DNA of 64,000 nucleotides from Chloroflexi bacterium HGW-Chloroflexi-4 (GTDB taxonomy: Bacteria; Chloroflexota; Anaerolineae; Anaerolineales; Anaerolineaceae), in the NCBI GenBank assembly GCA_002840715.1, contig PHBW01000004.1, positions 1 to 64,000 on the forward strand. The letters run 5' to 3'. Position numbers and translations under genes: made by a program. Under the pieces are notes generated by a model. It saw nothing but the letters and a program-made list of their open reading frames with translations, did no database searches and was not told where the DNA came from. The stretch's first letter is position 1. Each line of letters begins with the position of its first letter. Shown piece after piece: positions 54,063 through 63,505 of the stretch.

Positions 54063-54722
54063 ATGAAAATCCTTTTCCAGGATGAGTCACTTATCGTTAT
54101 TAATAAACCGGCCGGGTTATTAACCATTCGTGACGGCTATAATCCTGATTTACCAACTGTAAAAAGAATGTTAGACCTGAAATTTGGGCGCTGTTGGATC
54201 GTCCACCGATTGGATAAAGAAACCAGTGGCGTTTTAATAGTTGCTAAAAAAGAAAAAGTACATCGAGCATTAAACCTGGCATTTGAAAATAAACAAATTC
54301 ATAAGATTTATCACGCAATAATATTTGGAATTCCCGCTGAAAAAGATTTTTTGATTGATTCCCCATTAAGGATTAATGGGGATCGCAGACATCGCACCGT
54401 TGTTGATAATGAACAAGGAAAACTTGCTAAAACCAAATGTCATGTTTTACAAGAGTTTGAAAATTTATGCCTTCTTGAATTACTTCCAGAAACTGGCTAC
54501 ACGCATCAGATTAGGGCGCATTTGTCTTCAATGGGACATCCAATCTTGGGAGATAAGTTATATCGGAATCCTTCACTTCCATTACTAGATTTTATTCAGC
54601 GCACTGCATTGCATGCATTTAGCATTTCTTTTGAACATCCGGTTCTAAACTCCCCGGTTACAATAACTGCACCGTATCCGGAAGATCTTATCGAAACTAT
54701 AAATCTTTTGTCTAATAATTAA
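54063..54722 (+). CDS. RluA-type pseudouridine synthase (short form, no S4 domain)
   Basis: 219 residues. INKPAGLLTIRD, CWIVHRLDKETSGVLIVAK with the catalytic aspartate, and GYTHQIRAHLSSMGHPILGDKLY. Missing the N-terminal S4 domain of RluC/RluD, so closer to the short RluA/TruC group. Modifies uridines in rRNA or tRNA. Ends at a strong terminator. Confidence 0.92.
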   Translation: MKILFQDESLIVINKPAGLLTIRDGYNPDLPTVKRMLDLKFGRCWIVHRLDKETSGVLIVAKKEKVHRALNLAFENKQIHKIYHAIIFGIPAEKDFLIDSPLRINGDRRHRTVVDNEQGKLAKTKCHVLQEFENLCLLELLPETGYTHQIRAHLSSMGHPILGDKLYRNPSLPLLDFIQRTALHAFSISFEHPVLNSPVTITAPYPEDLIETINLLSNN

Positions 54723-54757
54723 AAAAAGATCCGGAAAAAATTCCGGATCTTTTTTTG
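54721..54757. terminator. Bidirectional Rho-independent terminator
   Basis: GATCCGGAA (54728-54736), loop AAAA, TTCCGGATC (54741-54749), with seven A's before and eight T's after. Lies between the convergent rluA-type gene and hppA and can serve both. Confidence 0.95.
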
Positions 54758-54769
54758 CTTTTGAATAAC

Positions 54770-57067
54770 TTAGGCCATTACTACTTTTTTCTTGCTTCCT
54801 GCAATAGCCCAGATAATGGCAGCAACCAAGACAGCCACCACGATCCATTTATATGGATTTTCAACGAAATTGACGATCACGGGTGCAACAATAAGGCTAA
54901 CCAGGTTCACAACTTTAATCATTGGGTTGAGAGCAGGACCAGCCGTATCTTTCAGCGGATCACCAACAGTATCACCAACGACTGCAGCTTTATGACATTC
55001 AGACCCCTTGCCAGTATTGGCGACAAGGTCTCGTGGTTGGTCTTCAACACTTTTCTTTGCATTATCCCAGGCTCCACCTGTATTAGCCATAAACACAGCC
55101 AACAATTGACCACTGACGATAACTCCAGCGAGAAAACCCCCAAGCGCTTCGACACCAAAAACCAGGCCTACGACTACCGGCATTAAAACTGCGATGGTAG
55201 CCATGGGAATCAACTCTTTTTGAGATGAAACAGTTGAAATGGCAACAACTTCAGCATAATCCGGTTTCTTGGTGCCTTCCATGATTCCAGGAATTTTGAA
55301 TTGACGTCTAACTTCTTCCACGATCTTCATGGCAGCGCGACTAACCGATTTAATGGACAGGGAGCTAATCAGCCAGGGTAACGCAGCACCGAGGAGCAGA
55401 CCGATGAATACTGTCGGTTCTGCAACATTGATGCCTTCCAAAACCTTAACATTAGCAACTTCTTGCACTTTCTTAACATCAGTGATGTAAGAAGAGAACA
55501 AGCTGACTGCAGCAATTACTGCCGAGGCAATTGCAACACCTTTTGTGATGGCTTTGGTAGTGTTACCCACTGCATCAAGATCTGCCATCGTCTGGCGGGC
55601 TTTTAGAGTGTTCTCATCAGTTTGACCATGCCAAGACATCTCGCCAATACCGTTTGCATTATCAGAGATGGGTCCGAAAGAATCCATTGCAACGTTATTT
55701 CCAGTGTGGCTCAACATGCCAATACCAACCATTGCGATACCATAGATAATGAACAATGGTTGTCCAACATAGATGAGTGTTGCAAAGAAGAATGCAACGG
55801 CAAGAACTATCAACGCCCAGACACTAGATTCCATACCTATTGATAAGCCAGAGAGAATTGTCGTTGCAGAACCAGTTTTTGTAGAATCGACAATCTCTTT
55901 AACAGGTGAGTATTTGGTGGAAGTGAAGTATGAAGTTAATGGGTTGAAGGCAACTGCCAGCGCAACACCAATAGTGGTTAATACGGCAAGCTTCCATCCG
56001 TCCGGTCCTCCAACATAAAGAATACCGACAATGAAAGACCAAACAACAGTGTTAACACTTGATACTTCATAAGATCTAAACATGGATTCTTCAGCATCAT
56101 GTGCCCGCATGAATTTAATCGGGAATTTTTCCCAAATGGGGACTGTGAAGGTACCAAGGATTGAGCTGATCACGCCAATTCCACGGATGATCAATGGATA
56201 GACAATCCATTTTAAGCTGTGAGTAGGATCTTGACTCATAAGAGCCAAACCAAGAATCAAAGCTGAAACAATGGTCACTTCATAGCTTTCAAAGATATCT
56301 GCAGCCATACCTGCGCAATCACCTACATTATCACCCACAAGGTCGGCAATAACAGCAGCGTTACGTGGATCGTCTTCAGGAATATCTTTTTCAACTTTTC
56401 CAACCAGATCAGCGCCTACGTCTGCGGCCTTGGTATAAATACCACCACCAACACGCATAAATAATGCGAGCAAGGTGCCACCAAAGCCAAAGCCTAATAA
56501 TGCATCTGGTGAAGCTTTACCGAAGATCATAAAGATAATAGTTCCACCTAAAAGGCCTAAACCATCGGTTAACATACCAGTATAAGTTCCAGCATAATAG
56601 GCAATCGAAAGTGCTTCATTGAATTCGCGTTTAGCAGCAGAAGCAGAACGAACGCTGGCCTGGATGGCCATGCGCATGCCTAACTGTCCGACAATTAAAG
56701 AAAAAGACGCTCCAAGAACAAAAGCGAGAGAGCGTCCAATTGCAATGATAAGTTTAGTATTTACTGGGAATTCCTCTACTGCTTCGGCAGTTGGCGTAAC
56801 TACATATACAGAGAGAAACATTGCAATAAAAAGGATTCCAACTGCAGGCAAGATGGTTTTCAATTGTTTAGATAGGTAGCTTTCAGCCCCCACGCGGATC
56901 GCATCCCAAACTTCTTGCATCTTTTCAGATCCCTTGTCCTTTTTTAAGACCGAGTTCCTCAGCAACCAGGCGTAAACTAGGCTGATGAACGCGACCACCA
57001 GGACCCCGACAATGGCTATCTGCTCAAATCCATTTAGCCCATGTTTTGCAAGACCTAAAACATTCAT
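54770..57067 (-). CDS. hppA: Membrane-bound proton-pumping pyrophosphatase (K+-independent type)
   Basis: 765 residues with about 16 membrane helices. Catalytic motif DVGADLVGKVEKDIPEDDPRN followed by VGDNVGDCAGMAADIFESYEV is intact. In the diagnostic segment GNTTKAITKG, Lys505 (with Thr508) marks the K+-independent class, which pumps H+ and not Na+. It hydrolyses cytosolic PPi and stores the energy as a proton gradient. Divergent from sigA, with a 366-base gap. Confidence 0.95.
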   Translation of the reverse strand: MNVLGLAKHGLNGFEQIAIVGVLVVAFISLVYAWLLRNSVLKKDKGSEKMQEVWDAIRVGAESYLSKQLKTILPAVGILFIAMFLSVYVVTPTAEAVEEFPVNTKLIIAIGRSLAFVLGASFSLIVGQLGMRMAIQASVRSASAAKREFNEALSIAYYAGTYTGMLTDGLGLLGGTIIFMIFGKASPDALLGFGFGGTLLALFMRVGGGIYTKAADVGADLVGKVEKDIPEDDPRNAAVIADLVGDNVGDCAGMAADIFESYEVTIVSALILGLALMSQDPTHSLKWIVYPLIIRGIGVISSILGTFTVPIWEKFPIKFMRAHDAEESMFRSYEVSSVNTVVWSFIVGILYVGGPDGWKLAVLTTIGVALAVAFNPLTSYFTSTKYSPVKEIVDSTKTGSATTILSGLSIGMESSVWALIVLAVAFFFATLIYVGQPLFIIYGIAMVGIGMLSHTGNNVAMDSFGPISDNANGIGEMSWHGQTDENTLKARQTMADLDAVGNTTKAITKGVAIASAVIAAVSLFSSYITDVKKVQEVANVKVLEGINVAEPTVFIGLLLGAALPWLISSLSIKSVSRAAMKIVEEVRRQFKIPGIMEGTKKPDYAEVVAISTVSSQKELIPMATIAVLMPVVVGLVFGVEALGGFLAGVIVSGQLLAVFMANTGGAWDNAKKSVEDQPRDLVANTGKGSECHKAAVVGDTVGDPLKDTAGPALNPMIKVVNLVSLIVAPVIVNFVENPYKWIVVAVLVAAIIWAIAGSKKKVVMA

Positions 57068-57210
57068 TGCTCCTCCATATTATTTTTTTTATATGCTTTA
57101 TTTCTCAAGCATTTTGGAATTTAAACTTTAAGCTTTTATTTTACTCCTATTCTTCAGTAAGTAAAGAAGAATGACATTTATTAATATTACATTAGATTAT
57201 GAAATGGTTA

Positions 57211-57294
57211 TTGACTTTTGTATTAGATTTAGTGTATATTGTTATGCGGTCATTTTTGGGCCAAGCCCTAAGCGGAAGCTTTCTTCCGCTTTTT
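57211..57294 (+). ncRNA. Candidate small RNA or leader: promoter and terminator 60 bases apart
   Basis: Promoter TTGACT (57211-57216), 18 bases, TATATT (57235-57240). Transcription from about 57247 gives some 48 bases with two hairpins: GGGC-CAA-GCCC (57258-57268) and the terminator. No start codon with a ribosome site in the short transcript. It could be a stable small RNA or an attenuator in front of sigA. Confidence 0.45.
57270..57294 (+). terminator. Terminator inside the divergent hppA-sigA gap
   Basis: AAGCGGAAG (57270-57278), loop CTTT, CTTCCGCTT (57283-57291), followed by a run of T's to 57294. Perfect 9-bp stem. It cannot belong to hppA or sigA, which both point away. Confidence 0.8.
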
Positions 57295-57336
57295 GTACGC
57301 CTACTTAATAGTGTAAAGAGAAGAATATAGTTGCTA

Positions 57337-57365
57337 TTGTAATTCTTACAAATTTTGTGTATTCT
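57337..57365 (+). promoter_or_regulatory. Promoter for sigA
   Basis: TTGTAA (57337-57342), exactly 17 bases, TATTCT (57360-57365); the ATG is 69 bases further on. The AAGGA before the ATG is far (about 17 bases), so the ribosome site is unusual. Confidence 0.55.
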
Positions 57366-57433
57366 AATTTTGTGAAGCTGTTGTTTGATATTTTACTCGA
57401 ACAAACACTTCCAGTTAAGGACTTTGATAATTA

Positions 57434-58642
57434 ATGGATAACCCAATAATCAATATCGTTGAAGATGATGATGAAGAATATACCGCTATCGCCAGGTTGA
57501 TTGAACTGGGGCGGCAAAAAAACTATGTCACCATTGATGATATCCTACACTTCTTCCCTGACGCTGAACAAGATGTCGAACAATTAGAAGAAACTTTTGC
57601 TGCTCTAATGAGTGCGGGCATTCCGTACCTTGAAGATGAATCGCTCCACGAAGAACCTTCTGATGAAGATTTAACTGTTAGCGAAGAAGCTGAAGAACCG
57701 CGGACTTTACTCTCAGACGACCTTGAAAATATTGACACTGATGACACAATCGGTCTTTATCTCAAGGAAGTCAGTCGAGTTCCACTTCTTAATGCTGAAG
57801 AAGAGGTTGAGCTAGCGCAACGTATTGAACGTGGAAGAATGGCTCGTGAAGAATTGGCTAAAGGTAACGTAAACAATAAGCGCCGCCAGGAACTTCGCAA
57901 GCTTATTGAGGATGGTTGGTCAGCCAGAGAGCACCTTATTACTGCAAATTCACGACTTGTGATCAGTGTGGCAAAAAAATATATGGGTCGTGGTGTTCCA
58001 TTTCTTGATTTAATTCAGGAAGGAAACATTGGATTAATTAGAGCCACGAAGAAATTTGATTATCGTCGAGGACACAAATTCAGCACCTATGCTACATGGT
58101 GGATCAGACAAGCAGTAACCAGAGCCATTGCCGATCAGGGTCGTACGATTCGCGTGCCCGTTCATATGGGTGATCAAATCAATAAATTGTTAAGGATTCA
58201 ACACCAATTAACACAGCGTTTAGGTCGCGAACCAACCGTTGAAGAACTCGCTATTTCTTTGGATGTTCCACCCAAAAAAGTAGAAAACATGATTCAAGTG
58301 GCCAGACGTCCGCTTTCTCTTGAAACACCAACTGATGATGAAGAAGATTCTGTTTTGGGTGATTTCATTGAAGATGATGAGGCTCCTCCTCCAGACGAAA
58401 CTGCAACCTACAACTTATTAAAAGAACATCTTGAAGATGTATTGAACGGTTTACCTCCAAGAGAAGTCCGAATTTTACAATTGCGATATGGATTATTAGA
58501 TGGTCAGGCATATACACTTGAAGAAGTTGGTCGAAAAATGGGTGTCACAAGAGAACGTGTTCGTCAGATAGAAGCACAAGCCTTAAGTCGATTAAGACAC
58601 CCCTCTATTCGTAGAAAATTACGAGATTATTTAGGAGATTAA
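57434..58642 (+). CDS. sigA: RNA polymerase primary sigma factor
   Basis: 402 residues. Region 1.1 at the N-terminus (ITHILHFFPDA-like DDILHFFPDAEQDVEQ), region 1.2 (DTIGLYLKEVSRVPLL), region 2 (LVISVAKKYMGRGVPFLDLIQEGNIGLIRA and KFSTYATWWIRQAVTRAI), region 3 (RIQHQLTQRLGRE) and region 4 HTH (YTLEEVGRKMGVTRERVRQIEAQ). Essential vegetative sigma. A terminator follows directly. Confidence 0.97.
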   Translation: MDNPIINIVEDDDEEYTAIARLIELGRQKNYVTIDDILHFFPDAEQDVEQLEETFAALMSAGIPYLEDESLHEEPSDEDLTVSEEAEEPRTLLSDDLENIDTDDTIGLYLKEVSRVPLLNAEEEVELAQRIERGRMAREELAKGNVNNKRRQELRKLIEDGWSAREHLITANSRLVISVAKKYMGRGVPFLDLIQEGNIGLIRATKKFDYRRGHKFSTYATWWIRQAVTRAIADQGRTIRVPVHMGDQINKLLRIQHQLTQRLGREPTVEELAISLDVPPKKVENMIQVARRPLSLETPTDDEEDSVLGDFIEDDEAPPPDETATYNLLKEHLEDVLNGLPPREVRILQLRYGLLDGQAYTLEEVGRKMGVTRERVRQIEAQALSRLRHPSIRRKLRDYLGD

Positions 58643-58650
58643 ACTCATTG

Positions 58651-58680
58651 AGAAGCAGTTCCCGTCGGACTGCTTCTTTC
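58651..58680 (+). terminator. Terminator after sigA
   Basis: AGAAGCAGT (58651-58659), nine-base loop, ACTGCTTCT (58669-58677), then T's. The stem is perfect; the T-run is short and broken by C. Confidence 0.75.
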
Positions 58681-58740
58681 TTATGTATACTCTTGCATAA
58701 AAATGTTGATTGTTGCATACTTAAGCACGAGGGCATGTGA

Positions 58741-61227
58741 ATGATTTCATTAAAAGCATATAACCTGGAAGTTGAGCAACTTATCGACATTGGAATGTAT
58801 GATGATGCCGTCGCACATTGCATCCATATACTTTCAACCTATCCAAAATGCATTGATTCCTATCGCAATTTAGGAAAAGCACTTTTGGAACAAAAAAAGT
58901 ATCCGGAAGCATTGGATGTTTTTTCACGTGTATTATCTGCAATACCCGATGATTTTATTTCGCATGTAGGACTTTCAATAATTTTTGAGGATCAAAAAAA
59001 ACTTGACCTCGCAATTTGGCATATGGAACAAGCTTTTGACGTTCAACCCTCAAATCTAGCTATTCAAGATGAATTAAAACGCTTGTTTGGACTCAGAGAT
59101 GGTGATGCGCCAGCTAAAATTCGCTTATCGCGGGGAGCACTTGTTCGAATGTATGCCAGAGGGGAATTATTCCAACAGGCAATCACAGAAATACTCTCAA
59201 TTTTACAGGAAGACCCCCGTCGTGTTGATCTTGAAGTAATTCTTGCTAAAATGCATTTCCTCTCAGGTTCATTTGAAGAATCAGAAAATGAGTGCAATCG
59301 ATTACTTGAAAAAATTCCATATTGTCAAGAAGCAAATCGAATTCTTCAACAAATTGAAATTAATAAAAACAATATCGAAGCTGCATCAATTTATAGAAAT
59401 CGACTCGTAAGCCTTGATCCATATTATCAATTTGCTGGAACTCCATTCTCTGAATCTGAAATCCCAGAATCAAAAGTTCAACTACAAAAGTTAAATTATG
59501 TATCAACAAGCAGTCCAGATGTTCATGTACCTGAGTGGCTGGAAGAAATTACGACTTCCTCAGGTAATAAATCGGAAGAATCCTTTACTTGGCTTTCTGA
59601 TCCGATTACAACTGATGATGCTAACAAAACTAAATCCCCTTTTTCAGATATCAATCAATCCTTAGTCAATATGGTCGATAATAATGAAATGAAAAACGAT
59701 GATGATATTCCTGATTGGATAAATGCCGCTGATTGGAAACCTGAAACAAATAATACTATTTCTGGCAGTGATGAACAAATTAGTTTCACACGACAAGATT
59801 CCCATGATGAAAATACTAAATTTTCGATGTCGGATTCTGATAATGCTAAACCTTCTAATGTAACAAGCGACGATCTTGCGTCATTATTTATCGAACTTAA
59901 AGAGGGAAAAATGGCTGATGACGAACTTACTCCAAATAACGATGATGCACAACAATTTCCACCTTCTGAATGGATGTCGCAATTTTCAACTTCTGAAAGC
60001 TCCTCATCAACCGATTCACTAGATCAGGATTTTCCAGATTGGCTAAAAAACTTTCAAGCTGAAGAACCTGAAAACTCAGTATCGTCCGAGGATATGCCTG
60101 ACTGGTTGATAAACTTAAAACCTGAAGATGAATCACCCATTCAATTATCTGATGAAAAACTTGAATCAAATACAATTGAAGATAGTAATCCATTTGAAAC
60201 ACAAAATATTCTTAGTTTAGAACAAATTGAAACGAACGAGAACACACCAACAAACATGGAATCGCCATTTTCGACTTCCGACCAAGATGACGGTTGGGAA
60301 AGAATTGATCTTATTAATCAAGCTGATGATGAACTCATTGGTTCAAAAATTAAAACCGATAAATTAAAACCACTTTCTTCTGACGATAAAATTCCTGATT
60401 GGGTAAAGTCAGTAATGGTCAATCAAAAATCAGACGATCAAGCCATTCAAAAACAAGATTCTGATTCTGATTCTGACAATTCCGCCTTTTCTTCTGAATC
60501 CCCTGAAAAGGACAATTCATTATTTGAGTCAAGTGATACCCATAATACACCAGATGAAGGAATCATTTCTCAACAAACAAATGATGAATTGCTTGATTGG
60601 CTACGCGGCTTAAAAACAGAAGAGGAACCTTCATTAGAAAAAAATGAGGTTTTAAATTCAGATCAACCTCTTGAAATTGATGAACCTATGTTGGGGGTTC
60701 AGATGCAAAATGATAATGTCGAATCTGAGTCTAATCAAGCACAAGAAGAAGTGGACAGTATTTTTGAAAAAGTAACGAATGAAGAAGTATCTTTCTCACC
60801 TGAAAGTAATGCTGAGTCGGTAATTGATCAAAATGATCCATTGCCAATACAAACAGATAATACAGAATACCCCAATGAAATGATTGAATCTTCGTCGCTT
60901 TCGGAGTTAGAAGATATTATTGACACTCCAATAATTGATGATCCAAAAGTAATAACAAACATAGATGCATCATCAGAATCTATCCTTGAGTTGTTAACCA
61001 CAAATGATTTCGAGAAAATCGAATTAAAAATTACTAATCTGTTTGCTGAAGGAAAAGATATTTCTCCAATAATCACTAACTTAATTTCAGTTTCTGATCG
61101 TTATGAAAATGATTATGCGTATTGGCAATGTTTGGGTGATATTTATTCAAAAAACAACCAATTAAATGATGCTCTTGGTGCTTATCAAAAATCTGAAGAT
61201 ATTTTATTAAAAACAATCTCAACATAA
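58741..61227 (+). CDS. TPR protein with repeated PDWL-type motifs in an acidic linker
   Basis: 828 residues. The N-terminus (about 1-235) has TPR repeats: AVAHCIHILSTYPKCIDSYR, EALDVFSRVLSAIPDD, QAITEILSILQEDP. Then comes a long acidic, Ser/Asp/Glu-rich region (to about 750) carrying recurrent hydrophobic motifs: PEWLEEI, TWLSD, PDWINAADW, PDWLKNF, PDWLINL, PDWVKSV, DWLRGL. The last 70 residues again look TPR-like (YAYWQCLGDIYSKNN). Likely a scaffold that binds several copies of one partner. GAGGG lies seven bases before the ATG. Function unknown. Confidence 0.75.
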   Translation: MISLKAYNLEVEQLIDIGMYDDAVAHCIHILSTYPKCIDSYRNLGKALLEQKKYPEALDVFSRVLSAIPDDFISHVGLSIIFEDQKKLDLAIWHMEQAFDVQPSNLAIQDELKRLFGLRDGDAPAKIRLSRGALVRMYARGELFQQAITEILSILQEDPRRVDLEVILAKMHFLSGSFEESENECNRLLEKIPYCQEANRILQQIEINKNNIEAASIYRNRLVSLDPYYQFAGTPFSESEIPESKVQLQKLNYVSTSSPDVHVPEWLEEITTSSGNKSEESFTWLSDPITTDDANKTKSPFSDINQSLVNMVDNNEMKNDDDIPDWINAADWKPETNNTISGSDEQISFTRQDSHDENTKFSMSDSDNAKPSNVTSDDLASLFIELKEGKMADDELTPNNDDAQQFPPSEWMSQFSTSESSSSTDSLDQDFPDWLKNFQAEEPENSVSSEDMPDWLINLKPEDESPIQLSDEKLESNTIEDSNPFETQNILSLEQIETNENTPTNMESPFSTSDQDDGWERIDLINQADDELIGSKIKTDKLKPLSSDDKIPDWVKSVMVNQKSDDQAIQKQDSDSDSDNSAFSSESPEKDNSLFESSDTHNTPDEGIISQQTNDELLDWLRGLKTEEEPSLEKNEVLNSDQPLEIDEPMLGVQMQNDNVESESNQAQEEVDSIFEKVTNEEVSFSPESNAESVIDQNDPLPIQTDNTEYPNEMIESSSLSELEDIIDTPIIDDPKVITNIDASSESILELLTTNDFEKIELKITNLFAEGKDISPIITNLISVSDRYENDYAYWQCLGDIYSKNNQLNDALGAYQKSEDILLKTIST

Positions 61228-61241
61228 TTGGAGAATATATA

Positions 61242-61697
61242 GTGGAAAGAACATTAGTTTTAATTAAACCTGACGGTGTAGAACGAAATCTTTCAGGGGA
61301 AATAATCAAACGCCTAGAAATGCGCGGCCTAAAAATAACTGCTCTAAAATTATTACTTGTAACAGACGAGTTAGCCCGCAAGCACTATGATGTTCATCAT
61401 GGAAAATCTTTTTATGAAGGACTAATAAAATATATTACAAGTGGACCAGTGATTGCCATGGTTTTAGAAGGTCCTAATGCCATTAAGGCTGTAAGACAAA
61501 CGATGGGCGCCACAAACCCTGTTGAAGCAGCACCTGGCACAATCCGCCATGATTTTGGAATATTAACCAGTCGGAATCTAACCCACGCATCAGATTCTCC
61601 TGAGAATGCTGAAATAGAAATAAGCAATTGGTTTACACCAGAAGAAGTATTTGAATGGGAAAGAATCCATGAAAATTTCTTCACGGGATTGAATTAA
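61242..61697 (+). CDS. ndk: Nucleoside diphosphate kinase
   Basis: 151 residues, GTG start with GGAG upstream, 14 bases after the TPR gene. ERTLVLIKPDGVERNLSGEIIKRLE, VAMVLEGPNAI, GATNPVEAAPGTIRHDFG and the phospho-histidine in NLTHASDS. It balances NTP pools. The usual Gly or Ala after GTIR is His here; this is outside the active site. Confidence 0.96.
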   Translation: MERTLVLIKPDGVERNLSGEIIKRLEMRGLKITALKLLLVTDELARKHYDVHHGKSFYEGLIKYITSGPVIAMVLEGPNAIKAVRQTMGATNPVEAAPGTIRHDFGILTSRNLTHASDSPENAEIEISNWFTPEEVFEWERIHENFFTGLN

Positions 61698-61740
61698 CAA
61701 TTCAACTTTTAAATAATTCTTTGCAAGAAAGGTTCTAATT

Positions 61741-62778
61741 ATGAGAATTTATATTACAGGAATCAGTGGATTCCTAAGTATTAACCTTGTCAGGTCTCTA
61801 CTATCCAAAGGGTATACTGATATTGCAGGAATTGATTTAGTCGATTTTGATTATCCTGAACGGAATAAAATTGATTTCTTGCAAGGAGATATTCGCGATA
61901 AAGAAGCGCTTGAAAAAAGCATGAAGGGTGCGGATATTGTTATTCACACTGCCGCTGCCCTCCCCTTATATACACCTGAAGACATTTATACAACAGATAT
62001 TGTTGGTACAAATAATGTACTTGAACAAGCTTTACAATACAGTATAAAACGATTTGTTCATATTTCTTCAACTGCCGTTTACGGTGTGCCAGACCATCAT
62101 CCCTTGTATGAGACCGATCGCGTTTATGGTGTTGGTCCATATGGTGAAGCTAAAGTTCAAGCCGAAGAAATCTGTAAAGGGTATCGCGAGAAGGGTATGT
62201 CAGTATCCATTCTTCGCCCAAAATCCTTTGTTGGCCCAGAACGACTTGGCGTTTTTGCAATTTTTTATGAATGGGCGTCCGAAGGCAAGAATTTTCCCAA
62301 CATTGGCCCCGGCGATAATCTTTATCAATTGCTTGATGTTGAAGATTTGTGTCACGCAATTCATTCATGCATGACACTTCCTGAAATAAAAGTCAACGAC
62401 ACCTTCAACATTGGTGCTGCAATATACTCCACCATGAAAAATGATTATCAAGCAGTTCTTGATGAAGCAGGTTTTGGTAAAAAAATCATTCCATTTCCGG
62501 TTAAACCTGTTGTATTTGCTTTGAAAATTCTAGAATATCTTAAACTTTCTCCTCTTTATCCTTGGATATACGAAACCGCTTCAAAAGAGTCTTTTGTATC
62601 GATTGAAAAAGCACAATCTCAAATCAACTACTCTCCCATTTATTCAAACAAGGATGCATTAATTCGAAATTATCATTGGTACTTGGAGAATAAATCCAAC
62701 TTAAGTGGTGGATCTGGTGTATCACATCGTTTGCCGTGGAAACAAAAAGCGCTGAAACTTTTAAAAATATTTTTTTAG
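61741..62778 (+). CDS. NAD-dependent epimerase/dehydratase (extended SDR)
   Basis: 345 residues. ITGISGFLSINLVRSLL (Rossmann loop), DIRDKEALEKSMKGADIVIHTAA, HISSTAVYG, and the catalytic Tyr-Lys in YGEAKVQAEE. The loop GISGFLS is a slight variation of GxxGxxG. Converts nucleotide sugars or related polyols; substrate unknown. Ends upstream of tRNA-Asp. Confidence 0.9.
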   Translation: MRIYITGISGFLSINLVRSLLSKGYTDIAGIDLVDFDYPERNKIDFLQGDIRDKEALEKSMKGADIVIHTAAALPLYTPEDIYTTDIVGTNNVLEQALQYSIKRFVHISSTAVYGVPDHHPLYETDRVYGVGPYGEAKVQAEEICKGYREKGMSVSILRPKSFVGPERLGVFAIFYEWASEGKNFPNIGPGDNLYQLLDVEDLCHAIHSCMTLPEIKVNDTFNIGAAIYSTMKNDYQAVLDEAGFGKKIIPFPVKPVVFALKILEYLKLSPLYPWIYETASKESFVSIEKAQSQINYSPIYSNKDALIRNYHWYLENKSNLSGGSGVSHRLPWKQKALKLLKIFF

Positions 62779-62853
62779 CCTGGCCAATTTTCCACGAATA
62801 GGTATCAAACGCCTTGACGGAAGTTTTTGATTATGATAAACTTTTGTCAGTTC

Positions 62854-62926
62854 GGGGGCGTGGTGTAGCGGCTAACATGCGGCCCTGTCAAGGCCGAGAT
62901 CGCGGGTTCGAACCCCGTCGCTCCCG
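62854..62926 (+). tRNA. tRNA-Asp (anticodon GTC)
   Basis: 73 bases. GGGGGCG pairs with CGCTCCC with one G-T; GTC anticodon at 62887-62889; T-loop TTCGAAC. No CCA encoded. A terminator follows 12 bases later. Confidence 0.96.
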
Positions 62927-62937
62927 CTCGAACTAAA

Positions 62938-62968
62938 AAGAATCCTCAACTGCGGATTCTTTTTTTTA
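62938..62968 (+). terminator. Terminator after tRNA-Asp
   Basis: AAGAATCC (62938-62945), eight-base loop, GGATTCTT (62954-62961), run of T's. Confidence 0.9.
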
Positions 62969-63047
62969 TATTTTCATCAACTCAATAAAGATATTAAATC
63001 AATATGTTCCATTTTTTTGAATTCCAATATATACTTAAGGTAGCATT

Positions 63048-63076
63048 TTGAAAAAAGGTTTATCAATTATTATACA
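63048..63076 (+). promoter_or_regulatory. Promoter for the MmpS-like gene
   Basis: TTGAAA (63048-63053), exactly 17 bases, TATACA (63071-63076). The ATG is 12 bases after the -10, so the leader is only about 5 bases long. Confidence 0.6.
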
Positions 63077-63088
63077 GGTGGTTATTTA

Positions 63089-63490
63089 ATGACAATCAAA
63101 GAAAAATCCTCATCAAGAGGTACCGGAGCCATCGGAATCGCCATTGTAGTTGTAATTATCGTATCAATCATCGGTATTTGGTTGGTAAAAAGCCAATCCT
63201 CCGATAAAGGTGCAATGCGTCAGGTAACATATATTGTTTATTCTGATGGCGGATATGCTCAAATTATTTATACAAGTAGTGTTGATGTCAATACTGCTCC
63301 GGCTATGATGACTACCCCGTTTACAAGAACGATTGCATTGCCTGTTGGTACCGAAGTATTTTTAACAGCAAGCAACCCCTCACAAAACGGTCAAATTTCT
63401 TGTGAAATAAAAATAGACAATCGTGAATGGAAATTTAGTAAGGGAACCCATCCAATAGATTCTGTTGCTTGTGGTGGTATTCTAAGATAA
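63089..63490 (+). CDS. Membrane-anchored MmpS-like protein
   Basis: 133 residues. N-terminal membrane helix (about 13-33) then an extracytoplasmic beta domain: VTYIVYSDGGYAQIIYTSS, PFTRTIALPVGTEVFLTAS, and ISCEIKIDNREWKFSKG. The pattern resembles the mycobacterial MmpS domain. MmpS proteins assist MmpL transporters, but no MmpL is in the window. Two cysteines could pair. Confidence 0.6.
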   Translation: MTIKEKSSSRGTGAIGIAIVVVIIVSIIGIWLVKSQSSDKGAMRQVTYIVYSDGGYAQIIYTSSVDVNTAPAMMTTPFTRTIALPVGTEVFLTASNPSQNGQISCEIKIDNREWKFSKGTHPIDSVACGGILR

Positions 63491-63505
63491 TTAATTCATA
63501 TAACA

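Larger units (their letters stand above)
57068..57433. other. Gap between hppA and sigA
   Basis: 366 bases. It holds a complete promoter-terminator unit (57211-57294) and a good promoter for sigA (57337-57365). The stretch next to hppA (57068-57200) is AT-rich with no ORF or fold that I could recognise. Confidence 0.6.

Noticed and set aside
60461-60480. GATTCT repeat coding for Asp-Ser pairs
   Set aside because: Short low-complexity tract inside the acidic linker; not a phase-variation repeat since unit is a multiple of three.
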